The notes under the pieces: generated by a model
Databases searched by the model: none
What the model saw: the letters and a program-made list of their open reading frames with translations, nothing else
Told to the model about the DNA's origin: nothing
From: Macrothele yani
Lineage: Eukaryota > Arthropoda > Arachnida > Araneae > Macrothelidae
DNA: 64,000 nt
Assembly: GCA_039090855.1 (NCBI GenBank)
Contig: CM077027.1
Span: 100,854,424-100,918,423, forward strand
Direction: 5' to 3'
Part shown: positions 37,201 through 52,200 of the stretch, one piece after another
How the letters are laid out: every line of letters begins with the position of its first letter
How positions within the stretch are numbered: position 1 is the first letter of the stretch
Translations under genes and position numbers: made by a program

Positions 37201-40200
37201 TGAGCTGTTATTGTCTTTGCTGCATAATAAAGTTGTGGAACTGAGCGCAGGCTTTCGACAAATTGTCCAAGAAGGGTCCCGGTTCGAATTGCAGTGGGGC
37301 ATGGTTGTTGTATACTTTCTAACTTTTACAGATTTCTGCTTAATTTTACTGATTTACGGATGGAAGTCTTTTTTTTTTTTTTTTGCTGAATCGAAATATT
37401 TCAATTCCCTGCAACCATCCATTAGATTTTCTACCCGACCTTATGAGCGCAGTGTAACGCGTTGAAGTCAACTTTGACTCGCCGGCTTCGTGCAGAGCCA
37501 TCAAGTATAACAATGGCCCTGCTTCTTGGAGTCTCCTTGAGTAGCTCTCTCCACTGGAGTGCTCAAGTGACGTGCCAACCAGAGTTCTCCAAAATGTATA
37601 ATCTAATTACGCGCCTAGTACGCATCGAAATTTTAGCAACGCGTAAAAATATGCATCGAAGATTTCTACCAATTCGTAAAAATATGCATCGGGATGATAT
37701 TTCGTCTTTCAGAGACAGAAGTAAACGAAATAAAGATTTTTCCCATAATCGTTCTTTTTCCTATGATGTTGCCTCTGTCCAGTATTGTTATATATCATTT
37801 TATTCCATAAATATTTGTATTTCAGTTTGAAAATGGAGGAAAAATTTTTGAAAACGGAAATTCGAGGGAGAAAAAATTTCGCTGTAATCTTTTTAGGCAT
37901 GAGAGTGCGACGGCTTCGAGCAATTTCTCCTTTTCCGTCATAATTTGGGTTATCCACGAGATTGATGCATAACTGAATAGAAATTTTGGGGCAATTAATT
38001 AGTAGTGGTGGAGGATGTTTTCCGCCTGAAACTTTCTAAACTTTCGAAAGAGGAAGTTTCGTCTTTCAAAACTTTCGGAAACTGAAGTTAGACGCGGTGA
38101 AGATTTCCCCCTAATCATCGTAATTTTATTTTTCATGTGATGTTTCTTCTGCCTAGTATTGCTGTTAAATATCTTTTTATTTCATAAATATTTGTATTTC
38201 AACTTGAAAATGCAAATTGGACGTAGCAAAGATATCCCCTGTAACTGTAATTGTTTCCCCCCCCCCCCAAATGATGATCAGAACATACATACATACATAT
38301 CACTAAGCTGTTCTCTGAGATTTAGAGGTTAGCTCCAAAAAGAAATACAAACTTCCAGATATTTTTACTTATTGTTGTCGTATCAAACTTCTCCATTTAC
38401 AGCGATCTTGACATACAACTCGTGCTTCACTGATATCTATTACACGCCGTACACAAGATCTTTTATACTTTATACTCATACATGTATCCTGTATTCTTAA
38501 ATATCGCCACCCCCCCCCCCAAAAAAAAGTTTTGGATTTCAGTTTGATGGGTGGGGTGTCCGAAAACAAAAGGGACGAAGCTGAAAAATTTGTAAAAATT
38601 GATGCATGGGTTTCAAAAGTATTTATATTTTCAAAGTTGCACTGTTCAGTTTTCGTCTAAAATAGTGAAAGCTGTCATGCATTCATGATGGATAAAATTA
38701 TCATCCAAGGGCATTAAAAAAAAGACGATAATAAAGAAATGGGAAGGGAAACAAAGATATCAGCAAATGAAAATTTTAGTTTAGTATTGAAACACCACAG
38801 GTAGGCTAACATTGAACAAAATTAAGATTTGATTTTATGGTTTTTTTAAATTATTTTAAACACAGATAATACTAGTTTAGTTAGTGTGGCATATGCAGAG
38901 ATTTTTACAGCATATTTATTAATATAATTATGTTTTGTTTTGTGGTAAATGGCGTTCGTGCAAAAGTTTTACTGATGCACATTTTCCAAAGTTGGCAAAT
39001 ATGATGCTGTATTTGTTTTACGGCACTGGCTCTCTCCCTTCCCTGGAACCAGTGGCCCTAAATTAGGGATGGGCGACTACTTATACCCACTGAGGTGCTC
39101 ACTGTGGTCGTTAAACCTCCAACCAAGAAGAAAGCTTGACACTTCCACACTTGTTTTGACAGATACCTCTGTCTCTCTCTATTCCAACACTGGAAAAACT
39201 GCTGACAGTAAAGTCCAGAATGAAAGAAAAACGCTTTGAACAAAACTTTTGTAGATCTTTGTTAAAGAGAGCTAAATTAGCTACTGTACATTCACTAAAT
39301 AAGGATAAAGATTAATTATGATTAAATAATGTATCAAAAATTAAGTACATATCTTGTATGAATTATCAATGCTATTAATTGTATCTTGTTGACAACTATT
39401 TTCACCATGCTTTTTATTTTGCATATAAACATAGTCTGCATTTAGAATAACTTTTTAAACATTAAAATTGCTATGTAACAATAATACTACTTCTGGAAAA
39501 TTGCTCCTGCATCTGAAAAATGCCGATAAAAATAGCGCTCATGTGATTTTATGAGTTGTAAAAAATCTGATTTTTAGATTTTGAAGGTTGGCACGTCTGC
39601 ACATATTTCAAATCAATTTTCCATATGTGCCAACTCATATTAGCAACAATTCAGAAAACTAATAGAAAATATTGGGGATGGTATTACAAAACGAAGAAAA
39701 TATGGAGTAAAACTAATTTATGTGAGTCTGTTCTACATAATTAAAAATTAATATATCAAGGATGCATTTTAGAATTGCCATCACTGGCAACATCAATTCC
39801 AAATGAAAATATATTCTGACGACTTAAGACAATTTTGTCACCTGCAATTCATTTATTATTATTTTAGCACTCTTTGCCCACCATATTTTTGTGACACTTC
39901 CAACTTAGGGGACATTTTCCTGAATACAGATCTTGAATGATCTGCTGTACTAGCTGGCAAATTACAATCCACTAAGAGTATCGTAAAAAGGTATTCTGCA
40001 AAGTAAACCCATATCTGGAGCTCAACTGCCATTTTCTGCGATAAGTAACCTTTAAATTTTTATCTTTATTTACAGCTTCTCTTCTGTGCTTTGCCAATTT
40101 CAAATGTACTACAATGTCAGTTATAACTCCATAATAACATATCCCAAAACTGTAGGAGCCAAACAGTGCAAAATGCATACTTGAGTTATCAGCTGGATCC

Positions 40201-43200
40201 TGTGTTTCATGGGAACTCCAAAGGGATAATTCACTAAAAGACTAGAATACTATTTTTTTAAATCTGAACATGTAACATTGATTATATAACCCGCACAAGC
40301 AAGCAAGCAGTATAAGGCAAGGCAATCAACAGTTTGTGATAACGTTGCAACAGTATCACGTTCCCTCTCCCTGGCTGTTCTTAGAAAGTGCACTTGCGTC
40401 CTTTTGGCCATAATACAATGAAGGAAAAAATTGGTTTTGGTTCTTAACTGTGCTTAGTGAGGCTAATGCTGGGAAATTTTGGTACATGTGGCAGAGAGTG
40501 TTACATAGCAATGCCACACTAGAACACAGAAGTTTGAGGCAAAGAAATCCACCTGTAAATCAGTCAGTCACTCTATCTGGTACTCAACAGCTTTCTGTGC
40601 CAAAAATAAATGGTGTGACTACAAAACAGTTAAAAAAAAAAAAAAAAAACTTTCCCCCACTTTCTTCCTCACTAGCTGAAGGACATTCAACAAATGACAC
40701 GGTTCTTTTCTTGATCAGTAAACATTCAAAATAGATTGATTTTCTTTTCTGAAAAGCACAAGCATTAAAATTAAGACACATACTCAGTTCTCATTTGCTG
40801 AAACCTGCAGGAGAATTTGGCACAGAAAACAATAATTATACTGGTAATATGATAATGTAAGTATTGATGGCAGCAGTCCACAGTAATGACAAAAAAAAAT
40901 TAGAGATGATATAAATGTGGAAATATAGGTGCTGGGCATTGTATTAGCAGATTTTTTAAAACCCAGACTTTGGAAAAATAATTAGAATCTCGACTAAAAT
41001 AATCTACAAATATACTTCAAGAATTGTTTTTTTTTTTGCTATTTACCTTTTCATTATATTCAGAAATATGATTAATCCAGAAAAAGCTTTCTCTATCCAG
41101 AAAACCAGCAAACTTGGCAGTATGTGTTCCTGACAGCAGGCCATGCACCATTTTAACTTATAGGTCCTATTTAGTGACAGCAGCAAAGAAGGATTTACAG
41201 TTGCCTACACCTCTGGAGACAGTCACTGTGAAAATGTCAGATCATCTGAGTAGAACCAGTGGTACCATTAGCTTTCTAAATGACACTCTGAAATGGCTTT
41301 CAACTTTTTAACTAGAATTGTTGATCTCTGCTTCATTTCCCACTTCCTGCAGGCTGTGTTATTTGATGATATGTAATCCCAAATGACACCGAAAATCTCA
41401 ATAATATAACCACACTTGTCATATCCGCCATAATTACATGATCTTTCAATCACTTGCTTCTGACAAATGATGATATACATTGTACTGACATACACCATAT
41501 ATGCATGGCTCTTCTTACAGCCCAGAATGTACTTTTAAAGCTAATATACATATCAATAGAGCATTGTACACCACAGAAATGCAAGGTAACTTGATAGCTT
41601 TCATATTTATTTAGTTATGGCATGGGGAGGAGTATAAAAATTTGAGTATGCATGAAATGCTTTACCACTTTGCTAGAAAGGTTTTAAAGGACAATAATGA
41701 AATACCATTCCACATTTTGGAACATTGTTTTGCTATTTGTTTCCTAAGATTTTCAAACTTATTACATATCACCTTTTTTTCTAAATACTAAATTAAAGAG
41801 AGAGAGAGCAAAGCCTTTAGTATGATACTTACCACTCCTGGAAGACAACCCTCAGCCTCAATATTTGGGCCATCATATGGGTGTTGTGGAGAACCAGCAG
41901 AACTATCGGAACTGGAATCTGGTGACGAAGGCATGTTTGTACCAACTTGGCACAGCTTTGCAGAAATAAGCTGTAAATAAAAAAAAAAATCTTATCAGTA
42001 TGATGCAAAATGCAAACAAACAAAAAAGAGCATTTGATGAACAGGGTTCGTACTCTTTTTGGGGGAAAAAATTCAAGGACTTTCCAGGCCTTTTCCAGGC
42101 CATATACAAAAAATTCCAGGATGATTACTACGCTTTACAGTATCATGCTCAAATTAGTTTTTTAAAAGCAATTTCAGTTTTAAGTAATAAAAATGATGAA
42201 AGATGCAAATGGATTAGGGATGATAGGGGGGGAAGGGAATAGAACTGTCCATAATTAGCATGTTCTCGTTGCGCTAGGCGCTTAAGCACTGCTGAATTCA
42301 GTCAGACCCCCAATGGTCAAATGATTGAAATGTGCTGATGTTCATGGAATGAAATGGTTGATCAGCTATGATAACCGCATAAAAGTTCGAAGGGGGGCGA
42401 TTTCTTTTTTACGTTATGCAACATTCTACATTACTCCAGTATTTATCTTGTCATCATCAACAATAGCAATGTAACTACCACTTACGATCGCGGATATCGG
42501 CCAACTGAAAATCTGCCATACAACTAAGGGATACAACACACAGGTATCATGTTACAGTGTATTGTAATTGAAAAAAAAAAAAGATTTCAGAAATTAAAAT
42601 CGAAAAAAAAAAAAAACTTTCAGAAATTAATATCAAGTCATGGTGTTTCAAAAATCCGCTTTCCTTTATAATGTTTAAAAACATGTAATGTTTTTTTCTT
42701 TTTTTTACCTGTCGTGTATAATAAAAAAGGGTTGATTTTTTTATGGAATCAGACGTCCATATGTCCAATTGTCTTCGTCTGAGTTCACACCTTAGCTACT
42801 GTGTACAAGTAGACATATTTTTTCAGCTCAAAAATATGTAGTTTTGTATGTATTCACAGTATAACTCATTCCGTATTCCCACAGAACAAAATTCAGCAGA
42901 TACAAATGAAGAACATCAAGACCCACCCAACACCATGTTTCCGATTGTCTGCTGTTTATATTCAAGAAATGCGAATATGGATCAATGGTGAATGCAGCAA
43001 CTATGGTTTTTATTTATTACCAAGAAAAAAAAAAGGAGCCTGAAAGCTGTAAAGCTGAAACGGATATTTCTTCCCCTCCCGAAAACATTCCGATTAAGTT
43101 CAAACAGCAGGAGCACGCGTCCACGCACACTCAACCTCTGGAATGTCCTGATGGAACGGCTTCTTTTCATTTGGCACATCGCCATAAATCACCACCTGCA

Positions 43201-46200
43201 GCTCACTGAAGTGTCTTCCTCCTTCACCCTAACTATAGGAGAAAACGCAAAAAAAAAAAAATGCTGCCCAATTTTCGACAAAATGACCAAATTTACGTCA
43301 TAACGTTGCAATTTACTAAAATACGTTTATCTGCTGAATTTCGCCTAAATCCATTGAAAACTTTTTAATTAGATTTTTTTATTAAAACAGTAACTCAGAC
43401 ATCTGAATAAAAATGTATGTTTGTAATTAAAATAGAGTCCATATCATCACAGAAACAAAATTTAAGGATCACTCTGTTTAAATAAACCATGGCATCTAAA
43501 AAAAAATAATTTGCTTGCTTTTCCCGTAATTTATAATTGCCGTTTCTTTTTTTGAATCCGATTTTGCAACGGAAGATTTTTTTTTTTTTTTTTTTTTTGC
43601 ATCTGCTAAAGTTTCAAACGGAATTCGGCGAAATTTGCACTAGAACTTTATTGTAATGTATTTTAACCACTGTAAAAATTTTACTGCGTAATTTTCAAAA
43701 TTCCGGAAAATGGATTTCTGAAAATATCTCTTAGTCCTTTTGAGCCGTGGAAGTGATAAACAGGTGTTTGCTTTCTTCCCAACCAAGGGCTTCGGATCAG
43801 CGCTCCCAGCTGTCAATCAACCGTTGCTATGGTAACACCCTTTCTGCTCAAGGCTCTGTCTAAAGAGGCACACATAATAAAAATTTCCAATGCTAACTTT
43901 TTAAGTTTTAAACCGATTCAAATGGAATTTTGGGAGTGAGCTTCTGTAATCCAATTATAGTAAATGTAAAAATTTCAGCCACTTTTGTGAAAAATTCGCA
44001 AAGATAGTTTTCTTATTTTTTATCATAAGTAGCCGAAGTCTCTTGAGGGGTGGGCCGGAAGCAAGCGTCTTAATGCAATAAACAAGGAGCAGATGAATGT
44101 GTTGTTCAGGCATACTCTTCACTGGTGGATGCCAGCTGACTTGGTAAACACGCGACCCCCTTGCAAATGCTAAATGTCTCTTCTTTCCCCTTCTGTTGTT
44201 CTCAGTAGTTGTCGGACGGACATCAAGCTCAGGGCTAGAGAATGCATCAAGCTCCCCTTCCCTAACAGACCTGCTAGTAATCATCCAATTTTATTGCACT
44301 GGAAGTAGTGCTCCCCCCCCAGCCAAATTAGGATTTGGGCACATCCGAAACACCACTGTAGCCGGCGGTTTCTTTGAGAACAGAGGAGAGGAACTTAAAA
44401 AAATTAAGGGGTAACAGTCAGTAACACGATTTCCTAAAAGGGCATTTTTTTTAAGCACTAATTTCAAATTTCAAGGCTTTTCAAGACAGCATTAAAAAAA
44501 TACCGTTTTTCCAGGATATTCCAGGCCTTGAAAACGTAATCATGATTTTCCAGGACTTTCCAGGTTTTCAAGCACGCGTGCGCACCCTGGATGAAAGTGT
44601 GTTACAAAAGAAACAACCAGATTTTAATGTTGCCACCTGTGTTTATCTTTCAGTAGTCAGACAGAATGACCAACACTATTAAATATCAATTTAAAGTTGT
44701 ATGGCATACGGAATTTCTTAAATAAAAGAACTCGCGAATAATCTTAAAAAAAAAAAAAAAAAAAAAAACAAGTGGCCTGTAGCCACTTTATTCCCATTCA
44801 GGATTAGAATGATTTTCACATGCTATCCATATGGATAAGAAAATGGATTAACCTCCATTTTCTGAGACACACATGATTCAGAAAAAAATACAGTACACAT
44901 CATTTAAGAAACAGCATGACCAAAAAATTCAATAAAAAAAAATGGACACCAAATTTTCAGCTTTAATGAGCACATCTTTTGAATCCTTTCCGACAATAAT
45001 GAAATTTATCAGTTATTCAAACTCAATGGAACTGATCAGAAAAAAAAAGACAACCAGATTTCTACAATCAATAATAAATCTAGAAATGGAAACAGCTACT
45101 TACTTCCACAAGGGGCTAAAAAAGTATGTTACAAAAATTAAAAAACGGTACGCAAAAACTTTCTCACAACAGAAGCAAGGTATCAGAGAAAGGGATTTTC
45201 AAATTGAACAGTTAAAAAAAAAAAAAAAAAAAAAAAAAGACATATGGAAGGGAACATAATATAAATATAACTCATGCCTTCTAGTGGGAGAATTTTGCTA
45301 AATGGAAAAGTTGAAAATAGGTGACAAGTATTCTTCATGGTAGAAGCTATGAAGGAAAAAGAAATTTCCAAACACGCCTACCAGAAGCAGAGATAGCGAG
45401 AAATTTTTTTTGTCCTTTACACCCTTAACAGGGCAGCTGGGTTTTACGAGGTCCGATCAAAAATTTTGGAGACTAGGCCGACATACAACAAAGTATTTAC
45501 GTTACTCAAGCCTGGCTATGATCTCCCTCAAAGTAGTCTCCTTGGGCAGCGATAAATTGCTGCCAGCATTTTTGCCACTGTTGGAATGCTCCCTGGAAGT
45601 CCTGTTCACGAATCATGTCAAGCACCATCGGCGATTCGCGCTGAATCCTGGGGTAGGGGCAAAAAAAAAAAAAAAAAAAAAAAAAAACAGGAAACAATTT
45701 TTCTTAAATTTCAGGACATATTATGGCAGCCTGGCAGGTAAATGAAATCAAATCAAATATTGGTACAAATGCAATTATTTAAATAGATTTTTACTTTTTA
45801 CTAAAAAGCTATCTAAATTATTGCCTACTTGTTAGCAGGAATTTTTTCACTTTTAAGACTAACAACGCCCCTAAAGTTTCAGTGGCTAGGTTTGGCCTAA
45901 ATTCTGTTTGACTCTTACGAACAATGTTAAAAATTCTTTCTGCAGTTGCATTACTGTGTGGCACAACAAGAATAGCATGTATCAGGTGTGGTAAAACTTT
46001 ATACTTTTTAAGCACCAATCATTTTCAAAATGTTTGGCCATGCAGTATCAATTACAGGACTATTCTAAACAATTTGATATGAGGCAAATTCCAATTCCAA
46101 CTTGTCCAGATCACTGTCACTAACAACAGCAGCTGGGAAAATATTTGCAAAATACATTAACTGAAGAAAAGGAAGCTTCTTCCATCCTCATTCCTCTGTC

Positions 46201-49200
46201 AGCAGCTTCTGCGTGCAGCAGAAATTCACTTTTCAGTCAGAATTTCTTCAAAATCTAGTTATATGTAACCAAAGTTCGTACTCTACCAAGCAAAATAAAT
46301 TCAAGCACTTTTCAAACCCGAATTATCATATGTGTGTACTGTCAGGCAGTTAGTAGATAGGTATTTTAGTAAGTACAGACCATTAATTTTAGCTGGGGTG
46401 GGCACATCTTCAATGACCTGCCTGTTATCCTTGCCCCCAGTTGGTTTATTTTATTAACTTTGAATTGCCCCTCTGTTTTGGTGTTTTTCAAAATCATTTT
46501 ATTTTTGTGGAATATTTTGAAAGGGTACTTTATTTTTGTATTCATCTGATGGCATGACACTTATTGTTTGCTCTAACTCTTTATTTTTGATGCATGACTT
46601 TAATGAATTTTTTGATGTAGCAAAGAGATGAAGGGTCCACACATAAAGCACGAGCAATTCCTGAAAGTTTCACCCTCTGGCAAGAAAACGTCCCTAACCC
46701 CAGGAAACAGAAGCCCATCACAATTTGTGAATACATCATTCCACTTATTTTACTCACATGGCTGACACTTTACTCTGTACAGATATCATAGCCAAGGCAT
46801 CAGCTGTCCACACACTCATGTGGGTTGAACGCAAGTTCTATGCTATTTGACGAGTTTGGTGTTTTTATTAGAACTACACAGGAATCTCCTAATCTTTTTA
46901 GCACAAACAATTATTTACCACACGCTCTTTCATATCTATCATTACTTAAAAAACAAAAACAAAAACAAAATAATTTTTTTAAGTACTATTAACAGAGTCT
47001 TAAACTTTTTCAAAGTACTTTCAAAGACTTGAAAATCAACTTTTTTTATTCAAGGACTCTTCAAGGTTTTCAAGGAGTGTATGAACCATGCTAACACTTA
47101 ACAACAACACAGGATAGTCAGAACATTGCGGGGGGAAAAAATGATTACAGGAAAAATCTTCTCTTCACATGTTTTCCGTTTTGGGAAACCCTTTCCTCCA
47201 TTTTTAAGCTGAAATGTATTTATGGAATAAATGGATATTTAAGAAAAATACTGGGCAGAAGGAGCATCGTGAGAAAATATTACGATTACGGCGCGAGAAA
47301 TCTTCACTCCAACTAACTTCTGTTTCCAGAAGATGGAATTCCGCCCTCCAATGGACCCCCCCCTCTCCAGATTTCTGCTCAGTTTGTGCATCTATCACGA
47401 GGATGCTCCAAATCATAATGGCTGACTTAATCCCAGGGCCAGGCGTCGTGCATTCTTTGCAAAATAAATTCCTCCTCAGAAAGAAAGAAAATAAAAATAA
47501 AATAAACAGAAAGCAGCGTCATGAACTTTGTTTAGAGACTTCTGCCCGACGTAAATACTGGCCAGAAGCCATGCTTCCTTTCCACTTAGCTTTCGAACAA
47601 GCAAACACATTCTTCCTTCTCAGAAAGAAAAAAAAAATATAGAAAAGAAACAGAGTTGCGTCACAAACTTTGTTCAGAGGCTTGGTGCCGTGCTTTCTTT
47701 TCACTTAGTTTTCAAACAAGCAAAACGCATTCCTCCTCCTCAGAAAATAAAAGAAAAAGAAAAGAAACCAAGAGGTGCGTCACGAACTTGGTTCAGATTC
47801 ATCAGGCTGACGCAATCCCAGGTCAGGGTGAAAGAAGCACGCTGGGCCTACGTAATTCCTGCCCGGCACCGTACTTTTTTTTTTTTTTGCACTCTTTCAA
47901 ACAAGAAAACAAATTCCTCCTCCTATAAAAAACCAACAACAGAGATGTGTTACTAACTTCGTTCAGAGGCTTTTACATTGATTAATTACAAAACCAGTAA
48001 AACTTTCTTTATAACAGCGAAAATCTGAATATCCGTAACTTTTCGTTAATCATCCGTAATTCCGTGATAGTTGACATTTCTGTGCGTCCTCCGAAAGAAG
48101 CGGCTTCACGGCAGCTTCGATTCTCGAATGATCTCACGAACGCTGGAACGAGGTCGTACGTCGCAAATTACAAGAGAGTGTTCTTGGTGATGATGTCACA
48201 ACAATAGAGTACTCTCTCTCATACTGCCATCTGTTGGCGCGCCACATGCCTAGTCTCGGAACTTTTTTTATTGCACTACGTATTTAAAGAGGATAATGTT
48301 CCCCAGCTTTATTACAGCAAATAGCATACACTAAAAAAAGGAATTTCTCAATAAAGTTTTTAGAATACAGCTGCAAACAGAAGTACACAAATACCACCTA
48401 GTGACAGAACTATGAACTACAAAAAACTTCCAAGTACAAACCTTAATTGTTCCACAAGGTAAATGATATCTGGTGTTAAAAGAATTTTTAAAATTGCACA
48501 TTTAGAAACTGAGATATTGTGAAAAATAGATTAAACATTTGTGCCCCTAGCAGCGAAATTGTACACTATTTTGGGAAGAAAATACACACAAAGGATTTTT
48601 TGTAGTTAGTAGCATCTGACTGAAAAAGAATTTTTTCAATTGGTTTCTACTGTTGCAGATATTGCTGCAACGAAAACTTGAACTTACGACCTTTAGAAGC
48701 AAACTTTGCGTTAAGGAAAATTTGAAATTAAATGAGAAACATTTCACACTAAAAAACACTTTCCAACAATGAAAGGAATTTTCAAATTGGGACTCAGGGT
48801 TCGTACTCTTTTTGGGGGAAAAAATTCAAGGACTTTCCAGGCCTTTTCCAGGCCATATACAAAAAATTCCAGGATGATTACTACGCTTTACAGTATCATG
48901 CTCAAATTAGTTTTTAAAAGCAATTTCAGTTTTAAGTAATAAAAATGATGAAAGATGCAAATGGATGAGTGTGCTTTTTTACCCATTACATTTCTTTTTA
49001 ATGTTTTTAATTGCCGAATTACCCAATAATGCTAAATTGAATCATGATGCAATTACCACAAGGCTATTCAGAAAATCCTTTCCCTCAATCAGAAAATGAT
49101 TAATTCAATCAGTCATTTTAGCTGCATCACTATTCTGCACTATCTTCCATGTAATCAGACTATTATTGATAACAACTGAAATTATTATAAAATAAAGTGA

Positions 49201-52200
49201 GGGCAGATTCAGAATTTAAGAATGGGGAGGGCGCACGTCTAACAGACGACTGGTAAAAAAATCTCTGAGATTTATTTCCTCCAAAAAAACACGGTGGTAA
49301 AACATGGAGGACCCATAAGGGGGAGATGGGGTGCTTGCCTGTCAGAGTACATCACAAACAGCAGTTCTGAAGTACTGCTGTGTGGATCACTAAAAAGTTC
49401 GGGCCAATGTAAGACAAAACGTGGAGTTGCAAATCCATAAGTGAAAAAGTGTGATGTCTGAAAACAAGAAACGTGAGACAAAGCAAAGCACTTATCTACT
49501 TACTCACCCCCCCCTTTTTTTTTTTGAAATGGGGCATGTGCCTGTTATGCCCACAGGTGGATTCTAGCTCTGATAAAAAGTGTTTCCATACATGGGAATG
49601 ATTTTTTTTTCTTTTTAACATTCCCAATGGACTGCCACTGGTGGATGCATATTGGGATGTGACTTTTGAAGGCAATGAAAATCTTAATTACTAGACAGAA
49701 TATGTTCCAGACTTGAGGAAAATTTCATCCAATTGTAGTACAGTTATGTTAAATCAAAAAGCATAAGCCACGAAATCACTATGCACCTCAAGAAATGATT
49801 CGGGAGTGGACGATCATAGAAAGGTGAACCAATAGAGTTTAAAACAGAAAGTGTAATTTTAGGAACATGGCAACAAATTTCAAATAAGTTTCATCATAGA
49901 AGTCAGAAAGTCCTGGCCCACCACCCAACCCAAAAGAATCTAACCACCTTTATGTCTACCAGTACACTTGCCTCATATTACTTTCCAAAAATTATTTTTC
50001 ATATCAAACAAGATTGCCTCAATTTACTTTTATTTTTTTAAATCAAAATCACTGCTAAACTAAATTTATGAAGTGCTACCCCAAAATGTGGAATTAGCTA
50101 AACTATTTATAAAAACCTTAAACATAAAACAATTTCAGTTTTTTATTGGTATAAATTAGGATATTCTTAAGTATTTTACATAAATGAAAAATGATGAGCA
50201 TAAGGAATCCCTACCTCCAGTTAAGCTTCAATCATAACCAGAATCAGAATAACCACTTTTGGTTCAACTCCCAAAACATAAGACAATTATATGAATTAAG
50301 TTTTTAAAAGCTTTTTTTAAAAAAATTAAAGTTTGTCAGTTATATAAACCAAAATCTGATCAATGCATTAAGGACAATTGATTGAATTGTTTTGGCAACA
50401 AATTCATAGTAAAATGTACAGCAAAAATATGTTTTAGGAGCCCATGAGTATTTACTGTACAAGTATATATAAGGTTTTATATTACTTACCAAAGTTTTAG
50501 TCCAATAAGAAGCCCAATTGTGGAAGTTAGTTGCAGAAAGTTATAAGTTTTTGGAACAGAAGAGTTCATTAGTCTATTTACATGAACTTCATATGAAAAA
50601 CACTAAATAATTATGAAGATATAAGATCAAAACTGGTTTGAAGTTCAACATGCTTCAAAGAAAAAAAAAGTTCATTTCTATTGTAAATTGTACAAATATA
50701 AAAATTTTATGTTTTAGTATTAATTCTCTATATGCTTGGAAGATACCACAAATATGGAGTATCAATGGATGGTTATACAGATTTAAGATTGCTGACTTTG
50801 GTTTCAAGTTCCATATCCATTTTTTAAGTACTGCTCTTTTCTCATGAGCAGTTTTTCTAAAGCTATTAGATTTTACAATGTATGTAATGTTATTTGTAGT
50901 TTCAGCTTTTAAAGCTAAATCATCAGCAGAGTTAAGTAATTCTTTGACTTCTCCTTCAATGAGTTTCCTTTTCTTTTCTATGCTATCAATTTCATCTAAA
51001 ATAGCTTTCCTTTTTCCACATATGGCTGCTTTTTCCTTTTCTTTGGACTTATCATCCAAATAATGTATGTATTTTTGCCTTGCAGCTCCAACTGATAACA
51101 GAAGGGATTTTGAGATATTTACCTTATCAATACCACCTACATAGGATATATGATCATAAATAATTCTCTGTGCTACAATTGACTCCTCTCTCATGTTTTC
51201 TACAATGAGCTCCTTATTTGACTGAAAAACCCCTCTCAACAGAAGCTTGCCCATGTGACAACAGTAAAAGAAGTTTCACAACTTTCCACAGTTCACTAAA
51301 AGCTTTAGTAGAAGACATGTACTCATACAATAATGTGTCTACTCTTTGTTGTTTATCTTCTGGATCAAAGTTTATGAATGAAGATTTTACTGCTGCAACA
51401 CTGGTCACAAATTCCTTAAACTGCCATATTACACCATCACATAATTCTGGTTGTATTCTATGAGCATCAACAAGAAGTGTGAGAATGGATGTTAGATTCT
51501 TAATACAAGTCTCACTATTTTTTGACATCAACCGAGGATCTAAACACTTCATGTGGCGAACAAGGGAGTACTTAAGTGGATTTTTTTCCAATAGCTTCAC
51601 AACTAGCTTTTGCAAAAATATTCGGCATTCCATTCTAAACTCCATAAGTTTGTGTTCACTAATGTTCTTAGCACTTAATTCTTTCAATACCTTCTCTGTT
51701 TGAAACCCAACATCAATTTCTTTATAGTGACAACACTGAGATGCATCTGTAAGGTCTACTTGTAACAGCTTTAAGGCAGAGTTAGCTTCTGCCATTACGG
51801 TTCTTTTAACAAAGCGATTCATCATATTTCTTAGCATCTTTTCAAGATCTGTGGCCATAAAAGGCATCATTGGCTTATCTGACTGATATGCCTTGAGAAA
51901 TGGTACCAGCTGTTTTGAAACTGAATTGAAGAAATGCAGTTTAGCCAAAACAAAAGGATCTTTAGTGAAAGTTTTGATAGCATCAAATGATACAGTGTGG
52001 GGATTCTTGATGCACTTCTTTTCAACTTGGTTAACATAATTTTCAATGTCTGCCCAAATTTCTAATGCTCGCTCGCAGGCAGGAGTATTTTCTAGCCACC
52101 TGTGTGGGCAGAATTTTAATGGCATCTTACTGGCTAAAATTATTTTAGAAAAATCTTCCCTCCTTGCAGGTGAATCTTTAAAAAGCCTAAATAACGATGA

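Larger units (their letters stand above)
33757..41832 (-). other. USP9X intron (8.1 kb)
   Basis: The intron holds a 1.8-kb foldback structure with an embedded tRNA-like SINE, a LINE 3' end and a SINE fragment. Bases 35645-37640 contain several long but T-rich open frames on the plus strand that resemble no family I know and are probably chance. Bases 39135-41830 show no supported feature. Confidence 0.85.

Noticed and set aside
37228..37310. Another tRNA-derived head (CGGTTCGAATTGC box B-like)
   Set aside because: Only one box resembles the consensus, no acceptor stem pairs, and no repeat copy was seen.
36478..37830. Series of plus-strand ORFs (74, 150, 157 and 122 codons) as a nested gene
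   Set aside because: The translations are Phe/Leu/Ser-rich, as expected from T-rich DNA, with no motif, no splice logic and no family resemblance.
43022..43303. Plus-strand ORFs inside the hAT-like elements (103, 131 and 71-74 codons)
   Set aside because: They overlap each other in different frames, differ by indels between the two copies and lie opposite to the transposase strand.
47214..47956. Plus-strand ORFs of 142, 90 and 88 codons
   Set aside because: They fall in the irregular tandem array and reflect purine-rich repeat units.
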